Origin: a bacterium
Lineage (GTDB): Bacteria; Patescibacteriota; Minisyncoccia; Minisyncoccales; JANBVM01
DNA length: 45,915 bases
Assembly (NCBI GenBank): GCA_030588745.1
Contig: JAUUXB010000004.1
Span: 1-45,915 of the forward strand
Direction of reading: 5' to 3'
Below the pieces are notes generated by a model. The model was given only the letters and a program-made list of their open reading frames with translations. It was not told where the DNA came from and ran no database searches. Position numbers and translations under genes: made by a program. This document shows positions 16,223 to 25,159 of this stretch, in pieces. Every line of letters starts with the position of its first letter. Position 1 is the stretch's first letter.

Positions 16223-17287
16223 ATGCAGTTTCCAGTTTTTAAAACTAAAATTAAAGGATTAGATAGAAAATTCAATCTAATAGAGCCAAAAGAACAAGAA
16301 GAATATTTTAAGGCCAAAGCAGGAAAAGAAATTGAAAAGTTAAAAGAGTTTTTAAAAGAAAATAGTTTTATTGCTTATTTTCTGGGGAAGAAAAACTCTG
16401 GCAAAGGAACTTATTCAAAAATGTTTGCTCAACTTGTTGGTCCTGGAAAAATAAAACACTTTTCAATAGGCGACATGATTAGAGGCGTAGATAAAGAACT
16501 AGCTGATAGCAAAAGGAAAAAAGAATTAATTAGTTTTTTAGAAAAAAACTACAGGGGTTCAAAAAATTTAAAAGAAATCATTTCTGTTTTGGAATCAAGA
16601 AGCACAAAAACACTTCTTCCAACAGAATTAATTTTAACTTTAATAAAAAGAGAAATAAGAAGTATTAGTAAAAAAACTCTTTTTTTAGATGGTTTTCCAA
16701 GAGGATTAGACCAGATAGATTTTTCTTTGTTTTTTAGAGACCTGATTGGCTACAGAGATGACCCAGATGTTTTCATTTTAATTGATATTCCTGAATCAGT
16801 TATTGATGAAAGAATTAAGTGGCGCAGAATGTGTCCTGAATGCAAAACTCCAAGAAACTTAAAATTATTTCCAACTTCAAAAATTACTTATGATAAAGAT
16901 AAAAAAGAATTCCGTCTTCTTTGTGATAATCCAGATTGCAAGAGTATAGTAATGGAGCCAAAAGAAGGGGATGAGTTTGGTATTGAACCGATTAAAAAAA
17001 GATTAAAAAAAGATGAAGAGCTCATTGAAAAAGCTTTATCGCTCTACGGAATTCCAAAGGTTTTACTGAGAAACTCAGTTCCAACAGATATTGCTAAAGA
17101 TTACATTGATGATTATGAAATTACTCCTGAATATGTTTTTGAGTGGGACGAAAATTCAAAAAAAGTGAAAATAAAAGAAAAAGCCTGGATTATTAAAGAT
17201 GACAAAGGAGTTGATTCTTATAGTTTATTGGCTCAGCCAGTAGCAGTGTCTTTAATCAAACAACTGGTTGAAATTTTTAATCTTTAA
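16223..17287 (+). CDS. Oversized adenylate-kinase-like enzyme with zinc lid
   Basis: 354 residues, against about 180-230 for adenylate kinase. After an N-terminal extension of about 50 residues comes a P-loop GKKNSGKGT, in which LGKKNSGK replaces the usual GxPGSGK. An NMP-binding region and DGFPRGLDQ follow. The lid carries CPEC and CDNPDC, a four-cysteine zinc site. A C-terminal extension follows. It should phosphorylate a nucleoside monophosphate, but substrate choice may differ from the standard Adk encoded at 34666. It forms a pair with the ComEC-like gene. Confidence 0.8.
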   Translation: MQFPVFKTKIKGLDRKFNLIEPKEQEEYFKAKAGKEIEKLKEFLKENSFIAYFLGKKNSGKGTYSKMFAQLVGPGKIKHFSIGDMIRGVDKELADSKRKKELISFLEKNYRGSKNLKEIISVLESRSTKTLLPTELILTLIKREIRSISKKTLFLDGFPRGLDQIDFSLFFRDLIGYRDDPDVFILIDIPESVIDERIKWRRMCPECKTPRNLKLFPTSKITYDKDKKEFRLLCDNPDCKSIVMEPKEGDEFGIEPIKKRLKKDEELIEKALSLYGIPKVLLRNSVPTDIAKDYIDDYEITPEYVFEWDENSKKVKIKEKAWIIKDDKGVDSYSLLAQPVAVSLIKQLVEIFNL

Positions 17288-17301
17288 TTTAACTGCTGGC
17301 T

Positions 17302-17331
17302 TTGACAAGAGTGTTTGGAAAAAGATAAAAT
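17302..17331 (+). promoter_or_regulatory. Promoter of the rod-shaped RNA gene
   Basis: TTGACA (17302-17307), an 18-base spacer and TAAAAT (17326-17331). The start is predicted near 17338. Confidence 0.65.
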
Positions 17332-17337
17332 GAATAA

Positions 17338-17496
17338 TGCCCTGGCTTTCTAGTTAAATCTGGTAATGATTTTACAACGGGAGCCTAAAATGATGTGTGT
17401 TCCGTGGAATGCACCTTTGGCACCCACCTGGATTTTCTCCAGAAATTTCCTAGAAAACAGGGCAACTAAAGAACCACGTCTAGGGTGGTTTTTTAG
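17338..17496 (+). ncRNA. Free-standing rod-like structured RNA, 6S-like in shape
   Basis: There is no reading frame, but a promoter lies on the left and a terminator on the right, and the next gene is convergent, so it cannot be a leader. The ends pair: gccctg (17339) with cagggc (17458), then tttctag (17347) with ctagaaa (17450). Inside, aaatctgg (17356) pairs with ccag...attt (17439-17448). Next, gggagcc (17379) pairs with ggcaccc (17419) with one mismatch, and gtgtgttcc (17395) with ggaatgcac (17406). The long interrupted rod resembles 6S RNA, which binds RNA polymerase; family assignment is uncertain. SRP and RNase P motifs were not found. Confidence 0.55.
17466..17496 (+). terminator. 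Terminator of the rod-like RNA
   Basis: ctaaagaaccac (17466-17477) pairs with gtggttttttag (17485-17496), one G-U pair, with a T run in the 3' arm. Confidence 0.75.
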
Positions 17497-17547
17497 TTAA
17501 GTTTTTATAAAGTTAAAGGTGTTTTTTTTGAGAGGATTAAATGATTT

Positions 17548-18549
17548 CTATTTTTCAAATTTTAAAAAATATTGTTTTGGTTTTAGTTCTTTTTCCAGTG
17601 TTTTAGCCCAGTTTGTATCAATGTCAGAAACTTGTTTTATTTCACCATTGTACTTGCACCAAGGATTAACAACCCTTGATTTACAAAACACCTGAGTATC
17701 GTAATTTTCGGGGTTATTACTAGCCTTGATTTTTTTGTTCATTCGTTCATAAAACAATTTTAATTGTTCGTCATCTTCTAGATGTTTTTTAATTTTTGAT
17801 AGTACATTCTTATCAGTTGTGTAAAGGTCATCTTTTGAAATATAAGCTTTTCGCAGAGCATATCTTAAACAGTCACCAACCGTTCTGAACATAATAGCAG
17901 AAGGAAGACCTGAATAATAAATTGTATTTAGCTTAAGAAATAATTCTGCATATTTTTTGGCACTTTCGAAATCCTTAAACACCCAGCTACTATTTTCTAT
18001 AATTAAATTGTCCAGAATATAATTTTTATCAACATCATTTAACTCGCCAAAAATTACAGCAGTTCTCAAAGAATAATCAATCCTGTCAGCGCATAAATCT
18101 GGCAACTCCTTTTCTTTTAGCGGAAAATTTTTATCGTTCAAAATATATTCCAAATCAAGACCATATCTTTTTATGATTTTCGGAATTTTCGTCCTTCTTA
18201 CAAAATCGTTAAAAAGATTATCTTGATGATTGTGTTCTTTTTCCGAACCGTCATCCAAAACATAATCGATGCAGTGAGAAAAAGTAGAATGGGAAACATC
18301 GTGGATCAAACCGGCTACTTGTTCTTCAAGCGTCGCGTTATATTTTCGAAGTAATAAATATACACCTAACGAATGAGCAAAACGACTGTGATCATATTTA
18401 CCAACATTAACATCTGGTTTAACCCAGAGGGGCCTGTAACCAGCTACATCTACATCTTTTAATCTTTGAAGTGAAGGAGAATTTATGAGTTCTAGGATAA
18501 TTGGTTCTGCAATCTTAAATTCTCCGTATAGACGGTCTTTGTACAACAT
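17548..18549 (-). CDS. HD superfamily phosphohydrolase (dNTPase/SAMHD1-like)
   Basis: 333 residues. The N-terminal part has SPSLQRLKDVDVAGY and HSRFAHSLGVYLL, as in the dGTPase/SAMHD1-like HD group. The metal site is read from H in HSRFAHS, HD in GLIHDVSHSTFSH, and a later Asp in LCADRIDYS. It probably cleaves nucleotide triphosphates or similar phosphate esters. It lies upstream of, and reads toward, the rod-like RNA gene on the opposite strand. No Shine-Dalgarno sequence. A role in nucleotide control is family-based. Confidence 0.83.
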   Translation of the reverse strand: MLYKDRLYGEFKIAEPIILELINSPSLQRLKDVDVAGYRPLWVKPDVNVGKYDHSRFAHSLGVYLLLRKYNATLEEQVAGLIHDVSHSTFSHCIDYVLDDGSEKEHNHQDNLFNDFVRRTKIPKIIKRYGLDLEYILNDKNFPLKEKELPDLCADRIDYSLRTAVIFGELNDVDKNYILDNLIIENSSWVFKDFESAKKYAELFLKLNTIYYSGLPSAIMFRTVGDCLRYALRKAYISKDDLYTTDKNVLSKIKKHLEDDEQLKLFYERMNKKIKASNNPENYDTQVFCKSRVVNPWCKYNGEIKQVSDIDTNWAKTLEKELKPKQYFLKFEK

Positions 18550-18579
18550 TATTATAAACTTAATGTTTAATAAATTATT

Positions 18580-18651
18580 TCGGGGCAGCGGGAGTCGGAC
18601 CCGCCATCCCGCTCACCCCAAGAGCGTATGTTGCCGCTACACCATGCCCCG
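18580..18651 (-). tRNA. tRNA-Pro (anticodon GGG)
   Basis: A full cloverleaf of 72 bases. The acceptor stem cggggca/tgccccg is perfect with discriminator A (the C1-G72, A73 proline set). The D arm is gtgt/aaca-type, the anticodon stem cgctc/gagcg with loop ttggggt gives GGG, the variable loop has 5 bases, and the T stem is gcggg/cccgc. CCA is not encoded. The T loop reads tccgact, so position 55 is C instead of the almost universal U. Confidence 0.93.
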
Positions 18652-18669
18652 GTATTTTGGCATAGAGGA

Positions 18670-18891
18670 TTATTTAACCTTAGAAAGAGATTTAATACAT
18701 TTCGTACATGCCTTTATTCTTTTTCCAGCAAATTGCTTGAATTTTTTTCTTTTTATTCCAACTGGAATAAAGACCCATTGTAAATTGGGATACTTTCTTT
18801 TTTTAGAAGTTGGATTATATTTTCCACGAAGTTTTACCAGCTTTTGAATCATTCTTGATTTTTTTGCGCAGATTATACATTCTTTTGTCAT
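18670..18891 (-). CDS. rpmB: Ribosomal protein bL28
   Basis: 73 residues from the ATG at 18891 (MTKECIICAKKS); the longer frame from 18927 would begin upstream of the predicted transcription start. L28 features: an N-terminal C-x2-C, PNLQWVFIPVGIKRKK, and a C-terminal C-x2-C (ACTKCIKSL), so a zinc-binding L28. A -10 box ends 7 bases before the ATG. A tRNA-Pro gene lies immediately downstream on the same strand. Confidence 0.9.
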   Translation of the reverse strand: MTKECIICAKKSRMIQKLVKLRGKYNPTSKKRKYPNLQWVFIPVGIKRKKFKQFAGKRIKACTKCIKSLSKVK

Positions 18892-18898
18892 ATAAATA

Positions 18899-18927
18899 AT
18901 GCTAAAATGTTTTTTAAATCTTTTCAA
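18899..18927 (-). promoter_or_regulatory. Promoter for rpmB
   Basis: Minus strand: TTGAAA (18927-18922), a 17-base spacer and TAGCAT (18904-18899). The predicted start is next to the ATG at 18891. Confidence 0.5.
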
Positions 18928-18956
18928 GTCATTAAAGAATGTGTAAAATAAATATC

Positions 18957-19580
18957 ATGGAAGGTTTAATTATTTTATTTACATTAATAGTCCTTCTTTT
19001 TTCAATTATGATCCATGAAATTGCTCATGGCAGCGTTGCTTATTACTTGGGAGACCCAACTGCAAAAGATTCTGGCAGACTGACTCTTAATCCATTGAAA
19101 CATTTGGATCCATTTGGTTCTGTTCTTTTGCCCCTGATTTTATTTTTAATAAGCGCTGGAAAGGGCCCTATTTTTGGATGGACAAAACCAGTGCCAGTTA
19201 ATCCATATAATTTTCGTGACCAAAAATGGGGAACACTTAAAGTTTCAATATCAGGCCCTTTGACAAACTTTTTAATCGCTGTGTTTTTTAGCTTAGCTGT
19301 AAGATTTCTTCCTTTAAACATTTCTTTTCTTACGCTTTTTAGCATTATTGCTTTCTATAATTTCGCCTGGGGTATATTTAACCTGGTTCCTGTGCCGCCT
19401 CTTGATGGCTATCACATTCTTTTTTCCTTATTGCCAGAAAGACTTTCAAGATTTAAAAGCTTTTTCCAGCAATACAGCCTTATTCTCCTTTTAATATTCA
19501 TATTTTTTGGTTTAAGATTAATATTTTTAGGAGCAGTGATTCTTTATTCATTGACTTCCGGACAATTGTTTGTTTTTTAA
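18957..19580 (+). CDS. M50 family (site-2 type) membrane metalloprotease
   Basis: 207 residues from the ATG at 18957 (MEGLIILF); an upstream in-frame ATG at 18939 would lie ahead of a TAAAAT -10 box at 18944. About five to six membrane helices. Zinc ligands are H20-E-x-x-H24 (HEIAH) and the distal NLVPVPPLDG Asp. GWTKPVPVNPYNF is typical of the short bacterial M50 group without a PDZ domain. It would cut substrates inside the membrane; targets unknown. Divergent from rpmB. Confidence 0.9.
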   Translation: MEGLIILFTLIVLLFSIMIHEIAHGSVAYYLGDPTAKDSGRLTLNPLKHLDPFGSVLLPLILFLISAGKGPIFGWTKPVPVNPYNFRDQKWGTLKVSISGPLTNFLIAVFFSLAVRFLPLNISFLTLFSIIAFYNFAWGIFNLVPVPPLDGYHILFSLLPERLSRFKSFFQQYSLILLLIFIFFGLRLIFLGAVILYSLTSGQLFVF

Positions 19581-19616
19581 AAAACCCGTTTTAATCAAAT
19601 AAAACAAATTAAAGGA

Positions 19617-19645
19617 TTGACTTTCATTTATTTCCTTGTTAAATT
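19617..19645 (+). promoter_or_regulatory. Promoter of the str operon
   Basis: TTGACT (19617-19622), a 17-base spacer and TAAATT (19640-19645). A small leader hairpin, aagtg/cactt (19654-19669), follows before rpsL. Confidence 0.55.
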
Positions 19646-19695
19646 TATCAGACAAGTGTTAAAGCACTTTATTGTTTTAATTTTTTGAAAAAATT

Positions 19696-20109
19696 ATGCC
19701 AACAATTCATCAGTTAGTCAAAAAAGCAAGAAAGAAACCAAAAAAGCGAAAAAAATCGTCTGTTTTTAAATTTAGTTTTAATGTTTTAAAAAACAGACCA
19801 GTAAGATATCCCTCACCATTTAAAAGAGGCGTCTGTTTAAAAGTATTTACAATGACTCCTAAAAAACCTCATTCAGCACTAAGAAAAGTTGCCAGGCTTC
19901 GTTTAACTAATGGCCAGGAAGTAACTGCCTATATTCCTGGTGAGGGTCATAATCTTCAGGAGCACTCTGTTGTAATGATAAGAGGAGCAAGAATAAAAGA
20001 TTTGCCTGGAGTAAGCTATAAGGTTGTGAGAGGAGTTTTAGATGCTAGCGGCGTAGAAGGAAGAAAACAGCAAAGATCAAAATACGGAACCAAAAGAGTA
20101 AAGAAATAA
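19696..20109 (+). CDS. rpsL: Ribosomal protein uS12
   Basis: 137 residues, full-length S12. Conserved [31 protein letters not shown] and KDLPGVSY are present. In the decoding-centre loop the usual TTTPKKPNS reads TMTPKKPHS (M53, H59), an uncommon pair of changes. The N-terminus is lysine-rich. It is first in an rpsL-rpsG-fusA unit and has no Shine-Dalgarno sequence. Confidence 0.97.
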   Translation: MPTIHQLVKKARKKPKKRKKSSVFKFSFNVLKNRPVRYPSPFKRGVCLKVFTMTPKKPHSALRKVARLRLTNGQEVTAYIPGEGHNLQEHSVVMIRGARIKDLPGVSYKVVRGVLDASGVEGRKQQRSKYGTKRVKK

Positions 20110-20112
20110 AAC

Positions 20113-20583
20113 ATGGCTAGACAAAAGAAAATCAAAAGAAGAGAGCTTTTACCTGATCTTGTATACGATAATGTAGATGTTGCTAAGTTCATTAACTATA
20201 TAATGAGAAAAGGTAAAAAAACTATAGCCAGAAAAATTGTTTATGGCGCTTTTAATATTGTAAAGGAAAAAACAAAAAAAGAACCTTTAGAAATTTTTGA
20301 GCAAGCTCTAAAAAACACTAGTCCAGTGTTAGAAGTAAAGCCAAGACGAGTTGGAGGAGCAACTTATCAGATTCCAGTAGAAGTGAGAGGGAACAGAAAA
20401 TTGGCTTTAGCTATGCGCTGGATAATTCAGGCAGCTAAATCAAAAAAAGGAAAACCAATGAAAGAAAAATTAGCTGAAGAAATAATGAGCGCTGCCAGTA
20501 ATACTGGCTGGGCAGTAAAGAAAAAAGAAGATACACACAAAATGGCTGAAGCTAACCGCGCTTTTGCTCATTTTTCCTGGTAA
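20113..20583 (+). CDS. rpsG: Ribosomal protein uS7
   Basis: 156 residues, the usual size. Recognised from [11 protein letters not shown], the [19 protein letters not shown] segment, [11 protein letters not shown] and [16 protein letters not shown]-type text, and the end [12 protein letters not shown]. It binds the 3' domain of 16S rRNA. It follows rpsL by 3 bases without a Shine-Dalgarno sequence. Confidence 0.97.
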   Translation: MARQKKIKRRELLPDLVYDNVDVAKFINYIMRKGKKTIARKIVYGAFNIVKEKTKKEPLEIFEQALKNTSPVLEVKPRRVGGATYQIPVEVRGNRKLALAMRWIIQAAKSKKGKPMKEKLAEEIMSAASNTGWAVKKKEDTHKMAEANRAFAHFSW

Positions 20584-20595
20584 AACTAATGAAGT

Positions 20596-22701
20596 ATGCC
20601 TAGAAAATATCCATTAGAAAAATACAGAAACATTGGAATTATTGCTCATATTGATGCTGGTAAAACAACAACTACTGAGCGTATTTTGTATTACACAGGC
20701 ATTACTCACAAGATTGGTAGTGTTGATGAGGGAACAACTATTACTGATTGGATGGCCCAGGAAAGAGAAAGAGGAATTACAATTACCTCAGCTGCTACTA
20801 CTTGCTTTTGGATACCCAAAGATTTAGCTGAAAAAGGAGAAAAAGAATACCAAATCAATATTATTGATACTCCAGGACACATTGATTTCACAGCTGAAGT
20901 CCAAAGATCTTTAAGGGTCTTAGATGGCGGAATGGTTGTTTTTGATGGAGTGGCTGGTGTAGAACCGCAGTCAGAAACTGTTTGGCGCCAGGCTGATAAA
21001 TTCAAGGTTCCAAGGATTTGTTTTATTAATAAAATGGACAGAATGGGTGCAAATTTCTATGAGAGCTTAAATTCAATCTTGGAGAAGCTAACTCCCAATG
21101 CTGTAACACTTCAGCTGCCAATCGGTAGTGAAGAGAATTTTAAAGGAGTAATTGATTTAATAACAATGAAAGCAATTAGTTTTGAAGGAGAGTCAGGTGA
21201 AAATATTAAAGAAGAGGACATACCTGCTGAGTTGCTGGAAGAAGCTAATCAGTGGAGAGAAAAAATGGTTAAGAAGATTGCAGGAGAAGATGAAAATCTC
21301 TTGGAAAAGTACCTATCAAAGCAAGAAATTTCTATTGATGAATTAAAAAAATCTTTAAGAACTTCTACTATTAGTTACAAACTAGTGCCAGTGTTCTGTG
21401 GTTCATCTTTAAAAAACAAAGGAGTACAACTTTTACTGGATGCAGTGGTTTATTATTTACCAAGTCCAATTGATCTGCCTTCTGTTAAGGGTACTGACCC
21501 AGAAACAAATCAAATTGTTGAAAGAAAAACTGATGATAATGAACCATTTTCTGCTTTGGCTTTTAAGATTGCCACTGATCCTTATGTTGGGTCTTTAACT
21601 TACTTTAGAGTTTACTCAGGAACTTTGAAAAAGGGTTCTTATGTTTTAAATACTGCTACTGGTGATAAAGAAAGAATAAGTAGAATTTTAAGGATGCATG
21701 CTGACTCGCGTGAAGATATTGATGAGATATATGCAGGCGATATTGCTGCTACAGTTGGACTTAAAAATACCTCAACAGGTCACACTCTTTGTGATGAAAA
21801 ACACCCTGTTATATTAGAAAAAATCACTTTCCCTGAACCAGTTATTTCTATTAGAGTTGAGCCAAAAAACAAGACGGATGAGGAAAAAATGGGTGTTGCT
21901 CTTAAAAGATTGTCTGAAGAAGACCCTACTTTTACAGTAAAAACAGATCCTGATACCAGTGAAACAATTATTTCTGGAATGGGAGAGCTCCATCTTGAAA
22001 TTCTTGTTGAGAGGATGAAAAGGGAGTTTAAAGTTGAGGCAAATATTGGCAAGCCCCAGGTTGCCTATAAAGAAACAATAAGAGCACTGGCTAAGGCAGA
22101 GGGTAAGTATGTCAAGCAGTCAGGAGGAAGAGGACAATATGGTCATGTTTTAATGAGAATAGAGCCAAAAGAAAGAGGCAAGGGCTTTGAGTTTCTTAAT
22201 AAAATTAAAGGTGGAGCTATACCAAGAGAGTTTATTCCAGCAGTTGAAAAAGGTGCAAAAGAAGCAATGGAAAAGGGTATTGTAGCAGGTTATCCAATGG
22301 TTGACCTTTCAGTTATCTTATATGATGGCTCTTTTCATGAGGTTGATTCTTCTGAATTCGCTTTTAAGATTGCATCTTCTATGGCATTCCAAGAAGCAGC
22401 TAAAAAAGCAAATCCAGTGCTTTTGGAACCAATAATGAAGCTAGAAGTAGTTATTCCAATAGATTTTTTCGGTGATGTAATTGGCGACCTGTCAGCTAAA
22501 AGAGGTAAGATAAAAGAAACTAAAGACCGGTTAAATCTTAAAGTTATTGATGCTTTTGTGCCTTTATCTGAAATGTTTGGTTATGCTACAATCTTAAGAA
22601 GCTTGACTGAAGGAAGAGGAACCTTTACAATGGAGTTTGATAGTTATCAAGAAACACCTAAAAATGTAGCGCAGGAAATTATTGAGGGAAAGAAGAAATA
22701 A
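20596..22701 (+). CDS. fusA: Elongation factor G
   Basis: 701 residues. The P-loop is [15 protein letters not shown], with [14 protein letters not shown] and all five domains in normal order; RGQYGHV and domain V motifs are intact. It moves tRNAs and mRNA through the ribosome after peptide transfer. Third gene of the str unit; tuf follows after 80 bases with its own -10 box. Confidence 0.97.
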   Translation: MPRKYPLEKYRNIGIIAHIDAGKTTTTERILYYTGITHKIGSVDEGTTITDWMAQERERGITITSAATTCFWIPKDLAEKGEKEYQINIIDTPGHIDFTAEVQRSLRVLDGGMVVFDGVAGVEPQSETVWRQADKFKVPRICFINKMDRMGANFYESLNSILEKLTPNAVTLQLPIGSEENFKGVIDLITMKAISFEGESGENIKEEDIPAELLEEANQWREKMVKKIAGEDENLLEKYLSKQEISIDELKKSLRTSTISYKLVPVFCGSSLKNKGVQLLLDAVVYYLPSPIDLPSVKGTDPETNQIVERKTDDNEPFSALAFKIATDPYVGSLTYFRVYSGTLKKGSYVLNTATGDKERISRILRMHADSREDIDEIYAGDIAATVGLKNTSTGHTLCDEKHPVILEKITFPEPVISIRVEPKNKTDEEKMGVALKRLSEEDPTFTVKTDPDTSETIISGMGELHLEILVERMKREFKVEANIGKPQVAYKETIRALAKAEGKYVKQSGGRGQYGHVLMRIEPKERGKGFEFLNKIKGGAIPREFIPAVEKGAKEAMEKGIVAGYPMVDLSVILYDGSFHEVDSSEFAFKIASSMAFQEAAKKANPVLLEPIMKLEVVIPIDFFGDVIGDLSAKRGKIKETKDRLNLKVIDAFVPLSEMFGYATILRSLTEGRGTFTMEFDSYQETPKNVAQEIIEGKKK

Positions 22702-22766
22702 GCTTGATTTTAGTTCAGGTTATTGCTAAATTTAAAAAAAACTGGTATAAATAATTATTAATAAGA

Positions 22767-22772
22767 TATAAT
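22767..22772 (+). promoter_or_regulatory. -10 box directly before tuf
   Basis: TATAAT ends 9 bases before the ATG at 22782, without a clear -35. It could give a leaderless tuf transcript besides read-through from fusA. Confidence 0.4.
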
Positions 22773-22781
22773 AAATAACAT

Positions 22782-23981
22782 ATGGCCGAAAAAGAAAAAT
22801 TTATAAGAACAAAACCTCATGTCAATATTGGTACTATTGGCCATGTTGCTCATGGTAAAACTACTACTAGTGCAGCAATTTTACATGTGTCAAAGCTTAA
22901 GGGTTTAAATGCTACTGAAGCAGGAGTTGATGATTTAAACGCTGCTCCAGAGGAAAAAGCCAGGGGTTTAACTATTTCTGTTTCTCACGTTGAATTTGAA
23001 ACTGATAACAGGCACTATGCTTTAATTGACTGTCCAGGGCACGCTGACTATATTAAAAACATGATTACAGGAGCTGCTCAGATGGATGCAGGAATTTTAG
23101 TTGTTTCAGCTGTTGACGGACCAATGCCTCAAACAAGAGAACATATTCTTTTGTCAAGACAGGTGGGCTTACCTTCTTTGGTTGTGTTTATTAACAAATG
23201 TGACCAGGTTGATGACCCTGAAATTATTGATTTAGTTGAATCAGAATTAAGAGAGCTTTTAAAAAAATATGAATTCCCTGGAGATAAAATTCCAATTATT
23301 AAAGGTTCATCTTTAAAAGCCCTGAATGCTAAATCAGCTGATGATGAAGATGCAAAGCCAATTGTAGAACTTATTAAAGCTGTTGATGAATATATTAAAG
23401 AGCCTAAGCGTGAAACTGATAAGCCATTTTTAATGGCAATTGAGGATGTATTTACTATTGAGGGTCGTGGAACAGTAGCAACAGGAAGAATTGAAAGAGG
23501 AATTGTTAAACCTAACGAAGAGGTTGAGCTTATTGGTATAAGGCCAACTGTTAAAACAACAGCTGTTTCCATTGAAATGTTTAACAAGATTTTAGATGAA
23601 GGGAGAGCAGGTGATAATGTTGGAGTTTTACTTCGAGGCATTAAAAAAGAAGACACAGAAAGAGGTCAGGTTCTGGCCAAACCAGGCAGTATTACTCCGC
23701 ATAGTGAATTTGAAGGTCAGGTTTATATTTTAACAAAAGAGGAAGGAGGAAGACATACACCATTTTTCACTGGTTATAAGCCACAGTTTTATTTCAGGAC
23801 AACAGATGTTACTGGCGATGTTACTTTAGCCGAAGGTACGGAAATGGTAATGCCTGGTGATACTGTTAATCTGAAAATCAAATTAATGGCTCCTATTGCA
23901 ATGGAGGAACAGCAAAGATTTGCTATTAGGGAAGGAGGAAAGACCGTTGGAGCAGGAGTTGTCACAAAAATATCGAAGTAA
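22782..23981 (+). CDS. tuf: Elongation factor Tu with an altered P-loop
   Basis: 399 residues with three full domains. The G1 motif reads GHVAHGKT: Ala23 replaces the near-invariant Asp (E. coli D21). Switch I reads [15 protein letters not shown] instead of ARGITINTAHVEYET. The catalytic His in CPGHADY, NKCD and the GSSLKAL loop are intact. The protein delivers aminoacyl-tRNA to the ribosome, and as the only tuf in view and full length it is presumably functional. It lies between fusA and rpsJ as in the classical order. Confidence 0.96.
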   Translation: MAEKEKFIRTKPHVNIGTIGHVAHGKTTTSAAILHVSKLKGLNATEAGVDDLNAAPEEKARGLTISVSHVEFETDNRHYALIDCPGHADYIKNMITGAAQMDAGILVVSAVDGPMPQTREHILLSRQVGLPSLVVFINKCDQVDDPEIIDLVESELRELLKKYEFPGDKIPIIKGSSLKALNAKSADDEDAKPIVELIKAVDEYIKEPKRETDKPFLMAIEDVFTIEGRGTVATGRIERGIVKPNEEVELIGIRPTVKTTAVSIEMFNKILDEGRAGDNVGVLLRGIKKEDTERGQVLAKPGSITPHSEFEGQVYILTKEEGGRHTPFFTGYKPQFYFRTTDVTGDVTLAEGTEMVMPGDTVNLKIKLMAPIAMEEQQRFAIREGGKTVGAGVVTKISK

Positions 23982-24056
23982 GTTAATTCCTTAGGTTGTC
24001 AAATTGCAAAAACAATTTGGCAATTTAATTTAATAACAGCATATTAGTTCGTAAAA

Positions 24057-24398
24057 ATGCCAAAGAAAAAAACAGACACTGTAGAAACTGAGATTAAGAG
24101 CAGGCTCAGAATTAAGCTCAGAGCATATGACCATAAAGTTATTGATACTTCAGCCAAGCAAATTATTGAAATGGCCGAGCGTTATGGAACTAAAATATTG
24201 GGCCCAGTTCCTTTACCCACAGAGACTAATAAGTATACTGTTAATAGGTCCACTTTTGTTCATAAAACAAGCAGGGAACAGTTTGAAATCAGAATTCATA
24301 AAAGATTAATTGATATTTTAGAACCAAACCCAAAAGTAATTGATGCTTTAAGAAGTTTGAATTTACCAGCAGGTGTTGATGTTGAGATAAAAATGTAA
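24057..24398 (+). CDS. rpsJ: Ribosomal protein uS10
   Basis: 113 residues. The S10 core starts [16 protein letters not shown] and contains [17 protein letters not shown]-like text ([16 protein letters not shown]) and [11 protein letters not shown] at the end. There is a short N-terminal lysine-rich extension. A gap of about 160 bases with a promoter-like box and a hairpin separates it from rplC. Confidence 0.97.
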   Translation: MPKKKTDTVETEIKSRLRIKLRAYDHKVIDTSAKQIIEMAERYGTKILGPVPLPTETNKYTVNRSTFVHKTSREQFEIRIHKRLIDILEPNPKVIDALRSLNLPAGVDVEIKM

Positions 24399-24459
24399 TG
24401 AGTTGATTAAAATTATTGAGCAGATTAAATTTTTGGGCAATTCTTTTGTAGAATAAAAA

Positions 24460-24468
24460 TGATAAAAT
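24460..24468 (+). promoter_or_regulatory. Extended -10 before rplC
   Basis: TG-A-TAAAAT; no good -35. It would make the rplC-map genes a unit separate from rpsJ. Confidence 0.4.
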
Positions 24469-24512
24469 TAAATTTTGAAAAATTATAAGTTAGTTTTAAA
24501 TAGCCAATGGTT

Positions 24513-24537
24513 GAAAACCGGGCTATGCCCGGTTTTC
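24513..24537 (+). other. Strong leader hairpin in front of rplC
   Basis: An 11-bp perfect stem (gaaaaccgggc/gcccggttttc) with loop tat ends 20 bases before the ATG at 24558. It may be an attenuator or a binding site for an operon-encoded ribosomal protein; L4 controls the S10 operon in other bacteria. Confidence 0.6.
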
Positions 24538-24557
24538 AGTTATCAGGCAAGAGATTT

Positions 24558-25151
24558 ATGAAATTTATACTGGGTTTAAAAATAGGGATGTCACAGATTT
24601 TTGATGAAAACGGAAAACACGTTCCAGTGACTTTGATTGAGGCTGGTCCTTGTGAGGTTACTCAATTAAAAACCAAAGAAAAAGATGATTATGAATCTGT
24701 TCAGATTGGCTTTTTAAAATTAAAGGATAAAAAAGTTAAGAAAAGCCAGAAAAGTAAGCCCTTCCGGTATTTGAGAGAATTTAAAGCTGATGCTTCAGAG
24801 TATAAAAAAGGACAGAAAATTGATGTTTCTTTATTTGAAGACATTAAGTCAGTGCAAGTGTCAGGTTTTTCAAAAGGAAAAGGATTTGCTGGAGGAGTCA
24901 AAAGATGGGGATTTAGAGGACAGCCAAAAACCAGAGGAGCAAAGGGTTCACTTAGATCAATAGGTTCAATAGGAGGTTCAATACCTCCACGAGTTATCAA
25001 AGGAAAGAAAATGCCTGGCAGAATGGGTTTTGAAAGAATAACAGTTAAAAACTTAGAAGTTGTTAAAATTGATAAAAAGAATAATGTTTTAATGGTAAAG
25101 GGGGCTGTGCCTGGAAGAAAAGGAACTTTGTTGGAAATCATGGTTAAGTAG
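24558..25151 (+). CDS. rplC: Ribosomal protein uL3
   Basis: 197 residues from the ATG at 24558 (MKFILGLKIGMSQIF). A longer frame from 24507 runs through the leader hairpin and is rejected. Conserved GLKIGMSQIFDENG, VSGFSKGKGFAGGVKRWGF, GSLRSIGS and KKMPGRMG are present. First gene of the long ribosomal protein operon. Confidence 0.95.
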   Translation: MKFILGLKIGMSQIFDENGKHVPVTLIEAGPCEVTQLKTKEKDDYESVQIGFLKLKDKKVKKSQKSKPFRYLREFKADASEYKKGQKIDVSLFEDIKSVQVSGFSKGKGFAGGVKRWGFRGQPKTRGAKGSLRSIGSIGGSIPPRVIKGKKMPGRMGFERITVKNLEVVKIDKKNNVLMVKGAVPGRKGTLLEIMVK

Positions 25152-25159
25152 AGATATTT

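Noticed and set aside
17338-17496. Riboswitch, SRP RNA, RNase P RNA or tmRNA
   Set aside because: The next gene is convergent, so it is not a leader; the GGAAGCAG-type SRP motif and RNase P or tmRNA core motifs were not found.
18485-18847. 120-residue plus-strand ORF
   Set aside because: It crosses the tRNA-Pro gene and is antisense to rpmB and the HD gene.
24507-24557. Longer rplC frame starting at 24507
   Set aside because: It runs through an 11-bp hairpin and adds residues not found in L3; MKFILGLKIGMSQIF at 24558 is the family start.
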